The notes beneath the pieces are model-generated. The model had not been told where the DNA came from, did no database searches, and saw nothing but the letters and a program-made list of their open reading frames with translations. Shown here piece after piece: positions 33,714 through 41,899 of a DNA stretch of 64,000 nt (within the stretch, counting starts at the first letter, position 1; every line of letters begins with the position of its first letter). Position numbers and translations under genes: made by a program. Source of the stretch: Hasllibacter sp. MH4015 (GTDB taxonomy: Bacteria; Pseudomonadota; Alphaproteobacteria; Rhodobacterales; Rhodobacteraceae); contig NZ_JAHTBK010000001.1 in NCBI RefSeq assembly GCF_020177575.1, positions 2,849,875 to 2,913,874 on the forward strand, given 5' to 3'.

Positions 33714-35585
33714 TCACCCCCCCTCATGGAAGTGATCGTAGATCTTCTGGGCCAGCCCCTCGCTGACCCCCTCCACCGCTTTCAAATCCGCCAAATTCGC
33801 CCGCGTCACCGCCTTGGCCGAGCCGAAATGTGACAGCAGCGCCCGCTTGCGCGCTGCACCGACGCCGGGGACGTCATCGAGCGGCGTGGCGCTAACAGCC
33901 TTCGACCGCTTGTTGCGATGCGCGCCGATGGCGAACCGGTGCGCCTCGTCCCGCATCCGCTGGATGAAGTAGAGGACGGGATCGTTGCGCTTGAGGGCGA
34001 AGACGGTCTTCCCGGGGCGGTGGAATTCTTCCTTGCCCTGGTCACGGTCGATGCCCTTGGCAACGCCGATGAATGGCACATCCTCGACCCCGAGGTCGTC
34101 CATGATTTCCTTCACGGCGCTGACCTGCCCCGCGCCGCCGTCGATCAGCAGAAGGTCGGGCCAGGCCTCGGACTCGCGGTCCGGGTCTTCCTTGAGCAGT
34201 CGTTTGAAGCGTCGCTTCAGAACTTCCTTCATCATGCCGAAATCGTCACCAGGCGTCAGCTCCTCCCCCCGGATATTGAACTTGCGGTATTGGCTTTTGG
34301 TGAAGCCGTCCGGTCCTGCCACGATCATCGCACCGACGGCATGGGCCCCCTGGATGTGGGAGTTGTCGTAGACCTCGATCCGTTTCGGCGGCGCGTCCAG
34401 ATCGAAAGCCTCCGCCAACCCCTTCAACAATTTGCCCTGTGCCTGGCTTTCGGCCATCTGCCGGCCAAGGCTTTCGCGGGCATTGCGGCGGGCGCCTTCG
34501 ACAAGCTCCATCTTTTCGCCGCGCTGGGGCACGAGGATTTCGACACGAGTGCCGCGCTTGGTGCTGAGCGCATCGGCCATCAGGTCCATGTTCTCGACCG
34601 GGTGGGAAAGGATGATCTGACGCGGCACATCTTTGCTGTCGTAGAATTGGCCCAAGAAGGCCTCCAGTACTTCGGGCTCCTCGATGTCGGGGCCGACGCG
34701 CGGGTAGTAATCCTTGTTGCCCCAATTCTGGTTGGCACGGATGAAGAAGACCTGCACGCAGGCCTGGCCCCCTTCCATATGCAGCGCGATCACGTCGGCC
34801 TCGCGCACGCCACGCGGGTTGATGCCCTGGGCGGATTGTACATTGGTGAGCGCGCGAATGCGGTCGCGCAAGGCGGCGGCGCGCTCGAATTCCATCTCCT
34901 TCGACGCCTCCGCCATTTGCTCGGCCAAGTTGGCCTGCAAATCCGTGCTGTCGCCCTTGAGGAAGCGGACAGCATCGGCGACGGAGGCGGCGTAATCCGC
35001 CTCGCTTATATGACCGACGCAGGGGCCGGAGCATCGCTTGATCTGGTAGAGCAGGCAGGGCCGCGTGCGGGTCTCGAACGTCGCATCGGTGCAGTTGCGC
35101 AGAAGGAAGACCTTTTGCAGCTGGTTGAGCGTGCGGTTGACGGCACCGGCCGAGGCGAAGGGGCCGAAATACTCCCCCTTTTCCTTCTTAGCGCCGCGAT
35201 GCTTCTTGATCTGGGGGAAGGCATGGGTGCGGCTGACGACGATGTTGGGGAAGCTCTTGTCGTCGCGCAGCAGCACGTTGAATTTCGGCTTGAGCTGCTT
35301 GATGAGGTTCTGTTCCAGCAGCAGCGCCTCCGTCTCCGTCCTTGTGGTCAGGAACATCATGGAGGCGGTATCACGGATCATCCGCGCGATGCGGGGCGAA
35401 TGGCCGGAGGGCTTGGCGTAATTGGCGACGCGGCGCTTGAGGGCGCGGGCCTTGCCGACATAGAGCACCCGGCTTTGGGCATCGAGCATGCGGTAGACGC
35501 CGGGCGACATGTCGAGCGTCCGGACGTAGTCGGCAATTACCTCGTGGCCCGATTTGGCCCCTTTGTCGGTCTCAATTTTCGTCAT
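33714..35585 (-). CDS. uvrC: Excinuclease ABC subunit C
   Basis: UvrC makes both incisions in nucleotide excision repair. The 623-residue product has an N-terminal GIY-YIG nuclease domain (SPGVYRMLDAQSRVLYVGKA near residues 28-47), a cysteine-containing UvrBC segment (CLLYQIKRCSGPCVGHISE near 175), a UVR motif (MAEASKEMEFERAAALRDRI near 224), the RNase H-like domain (RIEVYDNSHIQGAHAVGAMI, LLIDGGAGQVSAV) and a C-terminal double helix-hairpin-helix (DDVPGVGAARKRALLSHFG). All parts are intact. Confidence 0.97.
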   Translation of the reverse strand: MTKIETDKGAKSGHEVIADYVRTLDMSPGVYRMLDAQSRVLYVGKARALKRRVANYAKPSGHSPRIARMIRDTASMMFLTTRTETEALLLEQNLIKQLKPKFNVLLRDDKSFPNIVVSRTHAFPQIKKHRGAKKEKGEYFGPFASAGAVNRTLNQLQKVFLLRNCTDATFETRTRPCLLYQIKRCSGPCVGHISEADYAASVADAVRFLKGDSTDLQANLAEQMAEASKEMEFERAAALRDRIRALTNVQSAQGINPRGVREADVIALHMEGGQACVQVFFIRANQNWGNKDYYPRVGPDIEEPEVLEAFLGQFYDSKDVPRQIILSHPVENMDLMADALSTKRGTRVEILVPQRGEKMELVEGARRNARESLGRQMAESQAQGKLLKGLAEAFDLDAPPKRIEVYDNSHIQGAHAVGAMIVAGPDGFTKSQYRKFNIRGEELTPGDDFGMMKEVLKRRFKRLLKEDPDRESEAWPDLLLIDGGAGQVSAVKEIMDDLGVEDVPFIGVAKGIDRDQGKEEFHRPGKTVFALKRNDPVLYFIQRMRDEAHRFAIGAHRNKRSKAVSATPLDDVPGVGAARKRALLSHFGSAKAVTRANLADLKAVEGVSEGLAQKIYDHFHEGG

Positions 35586-35874
35586 CTGTCACAAATCTGT
35601 GATTCTTCGCTGCGCTGCAACGGCGCGCGGTGCAGATCAAGGCCCGACCTCTCCACCGCTTCTGTGGATAACCTTGCGGACAACTCTTGGGCATCCGGAA
35701 TTTTCCTTTGTTTTCGGCAGACTTCTGCGATTTGCCTCTTTTTTAAGCAATTACATAAGTCGCTGTTTTCAAACGAAATATATAATGTCGCGGAGGGTGA
35801 AATGTTGCAGAACGCGCACATCTTTTCATTCGTGAAGGATTTGTGACGTCGGTGGACAAGCCCCTTCCGCGGCG
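35586..35874. promoter_or_regulatory. AT-rich intergenic region upstream of uvrC with a consensus DnaA box and a micro-ORF
   Basis: This 289-bp gap holds the uvrC promoter. It contains a perfect DnaA-box consensus, TGTGGATAA at 35,663-35,671. An interrupted palindrome, TCACA-AATC-TGTGA, lies at about 35,588-35,601 beside the uvrC start, and the related inverted copy GATTTGTGAC is near 35,839. On the plus strand GGAGG at 35,792-35,796 precedes an ATG at 35,802 opening a 14-codon frame (MLQNAHIFSFVKDL). The role of each element is unproven. Confidence 0.4.
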
Positions 35875-36648
35875 TCACTCCACCCCGAGCACATCGGGCG
35901 TCTCCCACGCCAGGTGCTGACCGCCATCCACGCAGATCAGTTGCCCCGTGACGGCCCGCGCGGTCAGGAAGTAGCGCAGAGCATCACAGATCGCGGCTGG
36001 ATCCGCGCCGCGTTCCAGAATGGTGGCATCGCGCTGCGCCTGGAAGTGTTCCGCCGATTGCCGGGCGCCTTGCATGGTGGGGCCGGGGCCGATCCCGTTC
36101 ACGCGGCAGCGCGGGGCCAGCGCCTGAGCGGCGGTGCGGGTGAAGGCCCAAAGGCCCATCTTGGCGAGTGTGTAGGTCATGAATTCGGGCGTCAGCTTGC
36201 GCACGCGCTGGTCGATCATGTTGACCACAAGGCCGCGCGCCACAGGCTCCCCATCCTCGCCCGTATCGGGGTCGGGCAGTTGCGCGGCGAAGGCCTGGGT
36301 CAGGACGAAGGGCGCGCGCAGGTTGGACATCATGCTGCGGTCCCAGCTGTCCCGCGTGGCGCTTTGCAGATTGTCGTAGTCGAAGATGGAGGCGTTGTTG
36401 ACGAGGACCTGCACGGGACCCAGGGCGTCGACAACCCGCGGCAGAAGGCTTTGGACCGCGTCCTCGTCCAGAAGATCGGCCTGAAGCGCCACGGCACGGA
36501 CGCCGAGGGCACGGGCATCCGCCGCCGTCTCCTCCGCCGCGTCCGCGCTGCCGTTGTAGTGGATTGCCACATCGTGGCCGGCGCGGGCCAGTTCCAGTGC
36601 CATCGCGCGGCCCAGCCGCTTGGCGGCGCCCGTTACCAATGCCGTCAT
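35875..36648 (-). CDS. SDR family oxidoreductase, pteridine-reductase-like
   Basis: The 257-residue short-chain dehydrogenase begins MTALVTGAAKRLGRAMALEL. The TGxxxRxG-like cofactor motif (TGAAKRLG) with a basic residue is typical of NADPH-dependent pteridine reductases (PTR1/FolM). NNASIFDYDN near residue 85 and the catalytic YTLAK near 158-162 are present, and the C-terminal GQLICVDGGQHL is standard. It could reduce dihydropterins, relevant beside moa genes, but the substrate is inferred. It lies upstream of uvrC in the same direction. Confidence 0.85.
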   Translation of the reverse strand: MTALVTGAAKRLGRAMALELARAGHDVAIHYNGSADAAEETAADARALGVRAVALQADLLDEDAVQSLLPRVVDALGPVQVLVNNASIFDYDNLQSATRDSWDRSMMSNLRAPFVLTQAFAAQLPDPDTGEDGEPVARGLVVNMIDQRVRKLTPEFMTYTLAKMGLWAFTRTAAQALAPRCRVNGIGPGPTMQGARQSAEHFQAQRDATILERGADPAAICDALRYFLTARAVTGQLICVDGGQHLAWETPDVLGVE

Positions 36649-36661
36649 GCCCGTCCCCTTC

Positions 36662-37612
36662 TTACACCAGGAGCAGGACGATATAGCCCGCATAGAGCGC
36701 GGAAAAGGCCAGGCCGACCGGGCGGCCCATGGGCCAGCGGAAAAACACGAATGGCGCGATCACGATGGAGGCGGCGAGCATCACCCAAAGGTCGAAGCGC
36801 AGGATCTCCGCATCGACGGGGATGGGGCCCACGAAAACCGCGACGCCAATGATCGCCAGAAGGTTGAAGACGTTGGAGCCGATGACATTGCCGATGGCCA
36901 CGTCCGCCTGTCTGCGCAGGGCCGCCATGACGGTGGTTGCCAGTTCCGGGAGCGACGTGCCGACCGCCACGAGGGTCAGGCCGATCACCGTGTCGCTGAC
37001 GCCGTAGGCCGTTGCGATCTCCGTCGCGCTGTCGATCAGGAGGCTGGCCCCCAGCGGCAGGCCGAGCAGACCAAGCACGAGGTAAAGCCCGATCTTCCAG
37101 CTTTCCATGTTCGGATCGGCTTCCTCCAGCTCGTCACCGACATCGGCGCCGTTGGCGTCGTTGCGGTGGGCGCGGGCCTTGCGCACGGCGTCGCCCAAAA
37201 CCAGCGCCAGACCGGTAAGCAGGATGATGCCGTGCCACCAGGTCAAGGGGCCGAGAAAGCACAGGACGATGAACAGGAACGTCGCGACGATCATGAACAT
37301 GTATTCGCGCCGCGTGTCGCTGGTCGCCGCAAGCCCGGCCATGAGGGCGGGAACACCAAGGACAAGCAAGATATTGGCGGTGTTGGAGCCCACCACGTTG
37401 CCAAGCGCCAGGCCCGGCACGCCGTTCAGGATCGACTGGATGGAGATCAGCAACTCCGGCGCGGAGGTGCCGAAGGCCACAACGGTCAGCGACACGATCA
37501 GCGCGGGTATGCCGAGGCGCAAGGCAAGGTTCACCGCGCCCTTTACCAGCACGTCACCGGCCAGGAGCAGGATCACCAATCCCAGGATGGCAAAGCCGAA
37601 TTCGTCAGCCAT
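36662..37612 (-). CDS. CaCA-family calcium/sodium antiporter (YrbG-like)
   Basis: This is a 316-residue cation exchanger with the two inverted alpha-repeats of the CaCA superfamily: FGTSAPELLISIQSILNGVPG then ALGNVVGSNTANI near residues 46-80, and VGTSLPELATTVMAALRRQ then AIGNVIGSNVFN near 215-250. Ten membrane helices are expected. The first codons overlap the end of the small zinc-ribbon gene by 8 nt, so it is in one operon with that gene and sppA. Confidence 0.92.
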   Translation of the reverse strand: MADEFGFAILGLVILLLAGDVLVKGAVNLALRLGIPALIVSLTVVAFGTSAPELLISIQSILNGVPGLALGNVVGSNTANILLVLGVPALMAGLAATSDTRREYMFMIVATFLFIVLCFLGPLTWWHGIILLTGLALVLGDAVRKARAHRNDANGADVGDELEEADPNMESWKIGLYLVLGLLGLPLGASLLIDSATEIATAYGVSDTVIGLTLVAVGTSLPELATTVMAALRRQADVAIGNVIGSNVFNLLAIIGVAVFVGPIPVDAEILRFDLWVMLAASIVIAPFVFFRWPMGRPVGLAFSALYAGYIVLLLV

Positions 37613-37805
37613 TCGGCCCGCCCCGGCAGATGCGGCATTCGCCGCCGCGCAAGTTCATCCGCCCGCAGGTCGGGCAGGTGCGCGGTTTGGGCAGGGGGGA
37701 CTTGTCCTTGTTGCGACCGATCTTTCCCAGACCGAGCCAGCGCAATTTTCCGAACATGGCCAGAACCGCCATGAAGATCAGGAACAAGGTAACGATCTTG
37801 AGCAT
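37605..37805 (-). CDS. Small membrane-anchored zinc-ribbon protein
   Basis: This 66-residue protein has one N-terminal helix (MLKIVTLFLIFMAVLAMFGK) and a C-terminal pair of CxxC knuckles, TCPTCGRMNLRGG and ECRICRGG, which would bind one zinc. The start is the ATG at 37,805, which shares a base with the sppA stop (TGATG). The stop lies inside the antiporter start. The tight packing on both sides supports a real gene. Function unknown. Confidence 0.8.
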   Translation of the reverse strand: MLKIVTLFLIFMAVLAMFGKLRWLGLGKIGRNKDKSPLPKPRTCPTCGRMNLRGGECRICRGGPNG

Positions 37806-38608
37806 CACGTCAGGCCATAGCGTGCGTAAAGCGCCCGCTCCTCCAGCCCCTGATCGAGGTCGGTGAGGACCTGCGCCCCAAGACGCGGCAGAAGGCCCCG
37901 CTTGGGCCCATGCTTGGTAAAGCGCGCCTTGTCGCCGTAAAGCTCTTTCATCTTGGGTACGAGATGCGCGATCCCGTCGGCCAGACCCAAATCGACCCCC
38001 CGCGTCCCGGCCCAGAACGCGCCGGTGAAGAGGTCCTTGTCGTCGCTAAGGCGATCGCCCCGGCTGGTTTTGACGTGGTCGATGAAGACGTCGTGGACCT
38101 GCTGTTGCAGGTCCTTGAGCCGATCCACGTCTTCGGCCCGTTCGGGACGGAACGGGTCCAGAATGGATTTGTCCTTGCCGGCCGTGTAAACGCGCCGCTC
38201 CACCCCGATCTTCTGCATCGCCTCCACGAAACCGAACGTGGTGGAGATCACGCCGATGGACCCGATGATGGAGCTTGGATCGACCCAGATGTCGTCACCT
38301 GCGCAAGCGAGCCAATAGCCGCCGGAGGCGGCCACGTCCTCCACGAAGGCGTGAACGGGGATATCCTTTTCCTTCGCCAGCCGCCGGATGCGCGCGGCCA
38401 CGAGCGCCGATTGCACGGGCGAGCCGCCGGGGGAATTTATCGCAAGGGCCACCGCCACCGGCTTGCCTTTGGAAAACGCCTTCTCGATCACCGGCCCGTA
38501 GGTGGCATCATTGATCCCCTGACCGCGCGGGCTGGCGGTGATCGCGCCTTGCAGACGGATTACGGCAATGGTCGGGTCGGAATTCAGGAACGGAATGAAG
38601 CGCTTCAT
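37805..38608 (-). CDS. S49-family peptidase (SppA/SohB-like)
   Basis: The 267-residue protease has the ClpP-like fold of signal peptide peptidases: AVALAINSPGGSPVQSALVA near residues 52-71, the nucleophile in EDVAASGGYWLACAGDD near 89-105, SIIGSIGVI, and the lysine-containing YTAGKDKSILDPF near 141-153. It lacks an obvious membrane segment and has a single S49 domain, so it is the short type. It would degrade cleaved signal peptides or membrane-protein fragments. Confidence 0.9.
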   Translation of the reverse strand: MKRFIPFLNSDPTIAVIRLQGAITASPRGQGINDATYGPVIEKAFSKGKPVAVALAINSPGGSPVQSALVAARIRRLAKEKDIPVHAFVEDVAASGGYWLACAGDDIWVDPSSIIGSIGVISTTFGFVEAMQKIGVERRVYTAGKDKSILDPFRPERAEDVDRLKDLQQQVHDVFIDHVKTSRGDRLSDDKDLFTGAFWAGTRGVDLGLADGIAHLVPKMKELYGDKARFTKHGPKRGLLPRLGAQVLTDLDQGLEERALYARYGLT

Positions 38609-38727
38609 GCAACGCGATGTAGGCCCCTAGGGGGCAGGCAACAAGGCGGCGCTTACGCTTTTCACGCAAGGCTGTTGCGGAAGTCACCCGCCGCCCCGAA
38701 CCACGCCCGCGATCCTGTGCCGCCGAC

Positions 38728-39552
38728 CTACCCCGCGCGGACCGGAAGGCGCTGCTCGCCCAGCCCGTCGATGCCCAGGCGCATCTCCTGCCCATCACGG
38801 AGGAAGACTTGCGGCCTGCGTCCCATGCCGACGCCAGGTGGCGTGCCGGTGGTGATGACGTCTCCCGGTTCCAGCGTCATGAACCGGCTGACATATTCCA
38901 CGATGAACGCGGGGCCGAAGATCATCGTGTCGGTATTGCCGTCCTGCATCCGCTGCCCATCAACCTCGAGCCAGATGGCGCGGCCCGACGGATCGCCGAC
39001 CTCGTCCGCCGTGACCATCCAAGGGCCGAGGGGCGCAAAGGTGTCGCAGGATTTCCCCTTGGTCCATTGCCCCCCCATTTCCTGTTGGAAGGCGCGTTCG
39101 CTGATGTCGTTGACCACGCAATAGCCTGCGATGTGATCGGCTCCCTGCCCTTCGCTGAGGTTCTTGGCGCGCTGGCCGATCACGACGCCCAGCTCCACCT
39201 CCCAATCGGTCTTTTCGCTGCCGGGGGGCAGGATCACGGGGTCGGTCGGGCCGGAGATCGCGGTGGTCGCCTTCATGAAGAGGACCGGTTCGGTCGGCAC
39301 GTCCCAGCCGCCTTCCGCCGCGTGGTCGGCATAGTTCAGTCCGACGCAGACGAGCTTGCCGACATCGCCGACGCAGGCGCCCAGCCGCACGTCACCGGCC
39401 AAGGGCAAGCCGTCGATGTCGAAGGACGGCATCTTGGAGAGGCTCGCCCCGTTGATGTCCTCCACCACGCCCGACAGATCGCGCACCTGCCCATCGGCGC
39501 CCAAGACGCCCGGCTTCTCCTGCCCCTTGTCGCCCCATCTGACCAGTTTCAT
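38728..39552 (-). CDS. Fumarylacetoacetate hydrolase family protein
   Basis: The 274-residue enzyme has the FAH fold with metal ligands in SEKTDWEVELGVVIG near residues 112-126 and IAGYCVVNDISERAFQ near 141-156, and the C-terminal LEPGDVITTGTPPGVGMG. Members cleave C-C bonds in 3-oxo acids or hydrolyse acylpyruvates. Bacterial relatives include ureidoglycolate lyase and sugar-acid diketo hydrolases. It is divergent from the ribokinase gene, which hints at sugar catabolism, but the substrate is unknown. Confidence 0.9.
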   Translation of the reverse strand: MKLVRWGDKGQEKPGVLGADGQVRDLSGVVEDINGASLSKMPSFDIDGLPLAGDVRLGACVGDVGKLVCVGLNYADHAAEGGWDVPTEPVLFMKATTAISGPTDPVILPPGSEKTDWEVELGVVIGQRAKNLSEGQGADHIAGYCVVNDISERAFQQEMGGQWTKGKSCDTFAPLGPWMVTADEVGDPSGRAIWLEVDGQRMQDGNTDTMIFGPAFIVEYVSRFMTLEPGDVITTGTPPGVGMGRRPQVFLRDGQEMRLGIDGLGEQRLPVRAG

Positions 39553-39626
39553 CGCGCGTCCCTCCCTTGCCTATGTGGCGCGCATCATGCTTCGCTCCGC
39601 CGACAAGTCCAAGGGGGCGCCTACAT

Positions 39627-40541
39627 ATGGCCGACATCATCGTTTTGGGGATCTACGCCGCCGACGCAGCCTATCGCACGGCGAAGATGCCGGTTGTGGG
39701 GCAGACGCTTCTGGGGACCGGGTTTCAGCTTGGACCCGGGGGCAAGGGGTCCAATCAGGCGGTTGCGGCGGCCAAGGCGGGCGGGGACGTGGCGTTCCTG
39801 AGCCGGATCGGAGCGGACACGTTCGGGCAGATGGGCCGCGATGTCTGGACCTCCGCCGGGGTGGAGGCGCTGGTGATCGAGGATGCGGACCTGCCCACCG
39901 GGTCCGCGGGAATCTTCATCGAAGACGCGACAGGCCGGAATGCCATCGTTGTGGTGCCGGGGGCCGCGGGCGCGATTGGGCCGGAGGATGTCGAGGCCAG
40001 GGCGGACCGGATTGGGGCCGCGAAAGTGGCCCTGACCCAGCTGGAGCAACCGATGGCGGCGGCGGAGCATTTCCTGCGGATCGCGCACGGGGCCGGCGTG
40101 ACCACCATCCTCAACCCCGCCCCTGCCGCCGATTTGCCGGAGGGGATGCTTGCCTTGTGCGATTACGTCACGCCGAACGAGACGGAGGCCGAGGAATTGA
40201 CCGGACTGCCCGTCACGGGGCCGGATGATGCCCTGCCCGCCGCGAAGGCGCTGATGGCCCAGGGCGTCCGCAAAGGGGCGCTGATCACGTTGGGGGAAAA
40301 CGGTTCGCTCTTCTGGGACGGAACCGACGCGATCCACACGCCGCCGATGTCTGCCGGGCCGACCCTGGATACGACCGGCGCGGGCGATGCATTCAATGGC
40401 GGCTTCGCGACGGCGCTCGCCGATGGGCTGGATATGCGCCGCGCCTTGCGCTTTGCGACCGCAACCGCCGCCTTGTCGGTCACGAAACACGGCACGGCGG
40501 CGTCGATGCCCGTGCGTGCGGATATCGACGCGCTGCTTTAG
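39627..40541 (+). CDS. Ribokinase-like PfkB family sugar kinase
   Basis: The 304-residue product has the ribokinase layout: an N-terminal substrate site GPGGKGSNQAVAAAKAGGDV near residues 37-56, NPAPAADLPEG near 154, VTPNETEAEELTG near 171, and the ATP/catalytic motif TLDTTGAGDAFNGGFATAL near 249-267 with the general-base aspartate. These fit ribokinase better than fructokinase, but specificity is not certain. Start at ATG 39,627. The frame upstream to 39,567 is not supported. Confidence 0.88.
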   Translation: MADIIVLGIYAADAAYRTAKMPVVGQTLLGTGFQLGPGGKGSNQAVAAAKAGGDVAFLSRIGADTFGQMGRDVWTSAGVEALVIEDADLPTGSAGIFIEDATGRNAIVVVPGAAGAIGPEDVEARADRIGAAKVALTQLEQPMAAAEHFLRIAHGAGVTTILNPAPAADLPEGMLALCDYVTPNETEAEELTGLPVTGPDDALPAAKALMAQGVRKGALITLGENGSLFWDGTDAIHTPPMSAGPTLDTTGAGDAFNGGFATALADGLDMRRALRFATATAALSVTKHGTAASMPVRADIDALL

Positions 40542-41491
40542 CCCTCCGCCTCCTTGGCCGCCTTTTCCGCCGCTTGCTCCTCCTCAAACCTCTGAAGGGA
40601 GGTCTCGATCGTGGCGATGTGATCCTCCAGCCGCGCGTGGAACGGCACCGGGACCATGTCGCGCATCATGTCGCGCAGGCCCGGCCATTGGGGCGCGGGG
40701 TAGAGGAAACGTTGCCGATGATAATGCAGAATCGTGGCGTCGGGGATGTTGGAGTAATTGCCGCGATGGGACAGGGAGTAATTGTGCATCTCGTCCAGCA
40801 CGCGGGTCTTGTAGCCGAAGCGCTTCATAGTGAGCGGCAGGGTGATCTGGTCGAGCCACGGGCGCTTGTTGGCAATCGCGCAACCGAAGTCGAAATCAAG
40901 CGCGGTTTCGATCCAGTGCTCGCCAAACCGTTTGCCGTCCATGGGGTGCCTGGCCTCGGGAAAGGCGATGAAACCCGCGTTGAAATAGGGGACGAATTCG
41001 TGACGTCGCCCGCGCAGCAGCCGGACCCGTTCGGTGGGCACGGTCATCCCGAAATGCGCGTAGGCCCGTTCCCAGCGGTCCGTGCCCGCGCCCCAGGTCG
41101 GGCGGCCCTCCGGCGCGGCGGCCGTCGTGTCGGGCGGCAGGTCCATGAATTCCGCAAGCGAGCCCATGCAGGCCATGTCGGTGTCGAGGAAAATGGAATG
41201 GGTGGTGCCGCGATCGTCGCGGGCGGCCACCAGCTTGTTGCCATGGGGATAGCCGCCCTTCCACTTCGGCGGGTTTGGCAGGGTCCGAAGCTCCACCCCG
41301 CAGACCTCGTAGATCGCGTGGGTCATGTCGGTGATCTCGGGGCGGTGCGCCTCTCCGACATAGGCGATCTGGCGGATCCGGTCATCGCCGTCATGGGCGC
41401 GCTTGAGCGACATGGCGAGGAGCCAGGACTGCTCCTCCAGCCGGGGGCCGTCGGCAACGTAGAATAACGCGAGGGAGGGATCTTGGGTCAC
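40538..41491 (-). CDS. Glycosyltransferase-like protein (GT-A type DxD)
   Basis: The 317-residue protein begins MTQDPSLALFYVADGPRLEE. It has a nucleotide-sugar transferase look: THSIFLDTDMACMGSL near residues 95-110 with the DTD metal site, GYPHGNKLVAAR near 80, FVPYFNAGFIAF near 167-178 and PWLDQITLPLTMKRF near 215. The C-terminal 35 residues are a charged helix (EEEQAAEKAAKEAEG). The target glycan is unknown. It overlaps the kinase gene by 4 bp, tail to tail. Confidence 0.65.
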   Translation of the reverse strand: MTQDPSLALFYVADGPRLEEQSWLLAMSLKRAHDGDDRIRQIAYVGEAHRPEITDMTHAIYEVCGVELRTLPNPPKWKGGYPHGNKLVAARDDRGTTHSIFLDTDMACMGSLAEFMDLPPDTTAAAPEGRPTWGAGTDRWERAYAHFGMTVPTERVRLLRGRRHEFVPYFNAGFIAFPEARHPMDGKRFGEHWIETALDFDFGCAIANKRPWLDQITLPLTMKRFGYKTRVLDEMHNYSLSHRGNYSNIPDATILHYHRQRFLYPAPQWPGLRDMMRDMVPVPFHARLEDHIATIETSLQRFEEEQAAEKAAKEAEG

Positions 41492-41549
41492 GGGGTTTTC
41501 CGCTTATGGCTGCTCTGCGCGGAGTGTAGCCTTGAAACGCCCCGCGCGC

Positions 41550-41858
41550 CTAGACCTCCAGGTCGGCCACGAAAATCCCGTTCGCGCCACCTTTGCAAGA
41601 GGCGACCAGTTGCGCGCCTGCGGCTTGGTGGTCGGGATCGGCGGCGTAAGCCTCCAACGCTGCGCGGTCGGTGAAGGTGCAGCAAAACCCGTAGGGATAG
41701 CGTTGGGATTTTCCCTCGAAATCGCGGTTCGGACCATGGTCGAAGCGCGTCAGCCCCGGCAGTTTTTCGGCAACCGCGGCAAGGTCGGCCATCGTGGACT
41801 TGATCCGGGTCAGGCCCGCATCGTCGGCGGGATCGAGAAGGACGATGTGTAACAGCAT
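41550..41858 (-). CDS. Dabb-domain (dimeric alpha/beta barrel) protein
   Basis: This 102-residue small protein has the Dabb pattern: MLLHIVLLDPADDAGLTRI at the start, a central PGLTRFDHGPNRDFEGKSQR and a closing CTFTDRAALEAYAADPDHQA. Such proteins form dimeric barrels. Some are enzymes on polyketide-like or olivetol-like substrates, and many are of unknown function. It lies 41 bp after the glycerate kinase stop and is probably the last gene of the GMC/DUF993 operon. Confidence 0.82.
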   Translation of the reverse strand: MLLHIVLLDPADDAGLTRIKSTMADLAAVAEKLPGLTRFDHGPNRDFEGKSQRYPYGFCCTFTDRAALEAYAADPDHQAAGAQLVASCKGGANGIFVADLEV

Positions 41859-41899
41859 GTTGCGTCTCGCTATTGGGTGGGGTGACGGGTGCGGGATGC

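Noticed and set aside
33492-33833. Plus-strand open frame across the AT-richer insertion into uvrC
   Set aside because: No ribosome binding site and no domain, and the second half overlaps the well-supported uvrC gene.
35663-35671. Replication origin suggested by a perfect DnaA box
   Set aside because: There is only one consensus box, with no cluster and no dnaA, hemE or parAB genes nearby. One box can occur by chance or serve in gene regulation.
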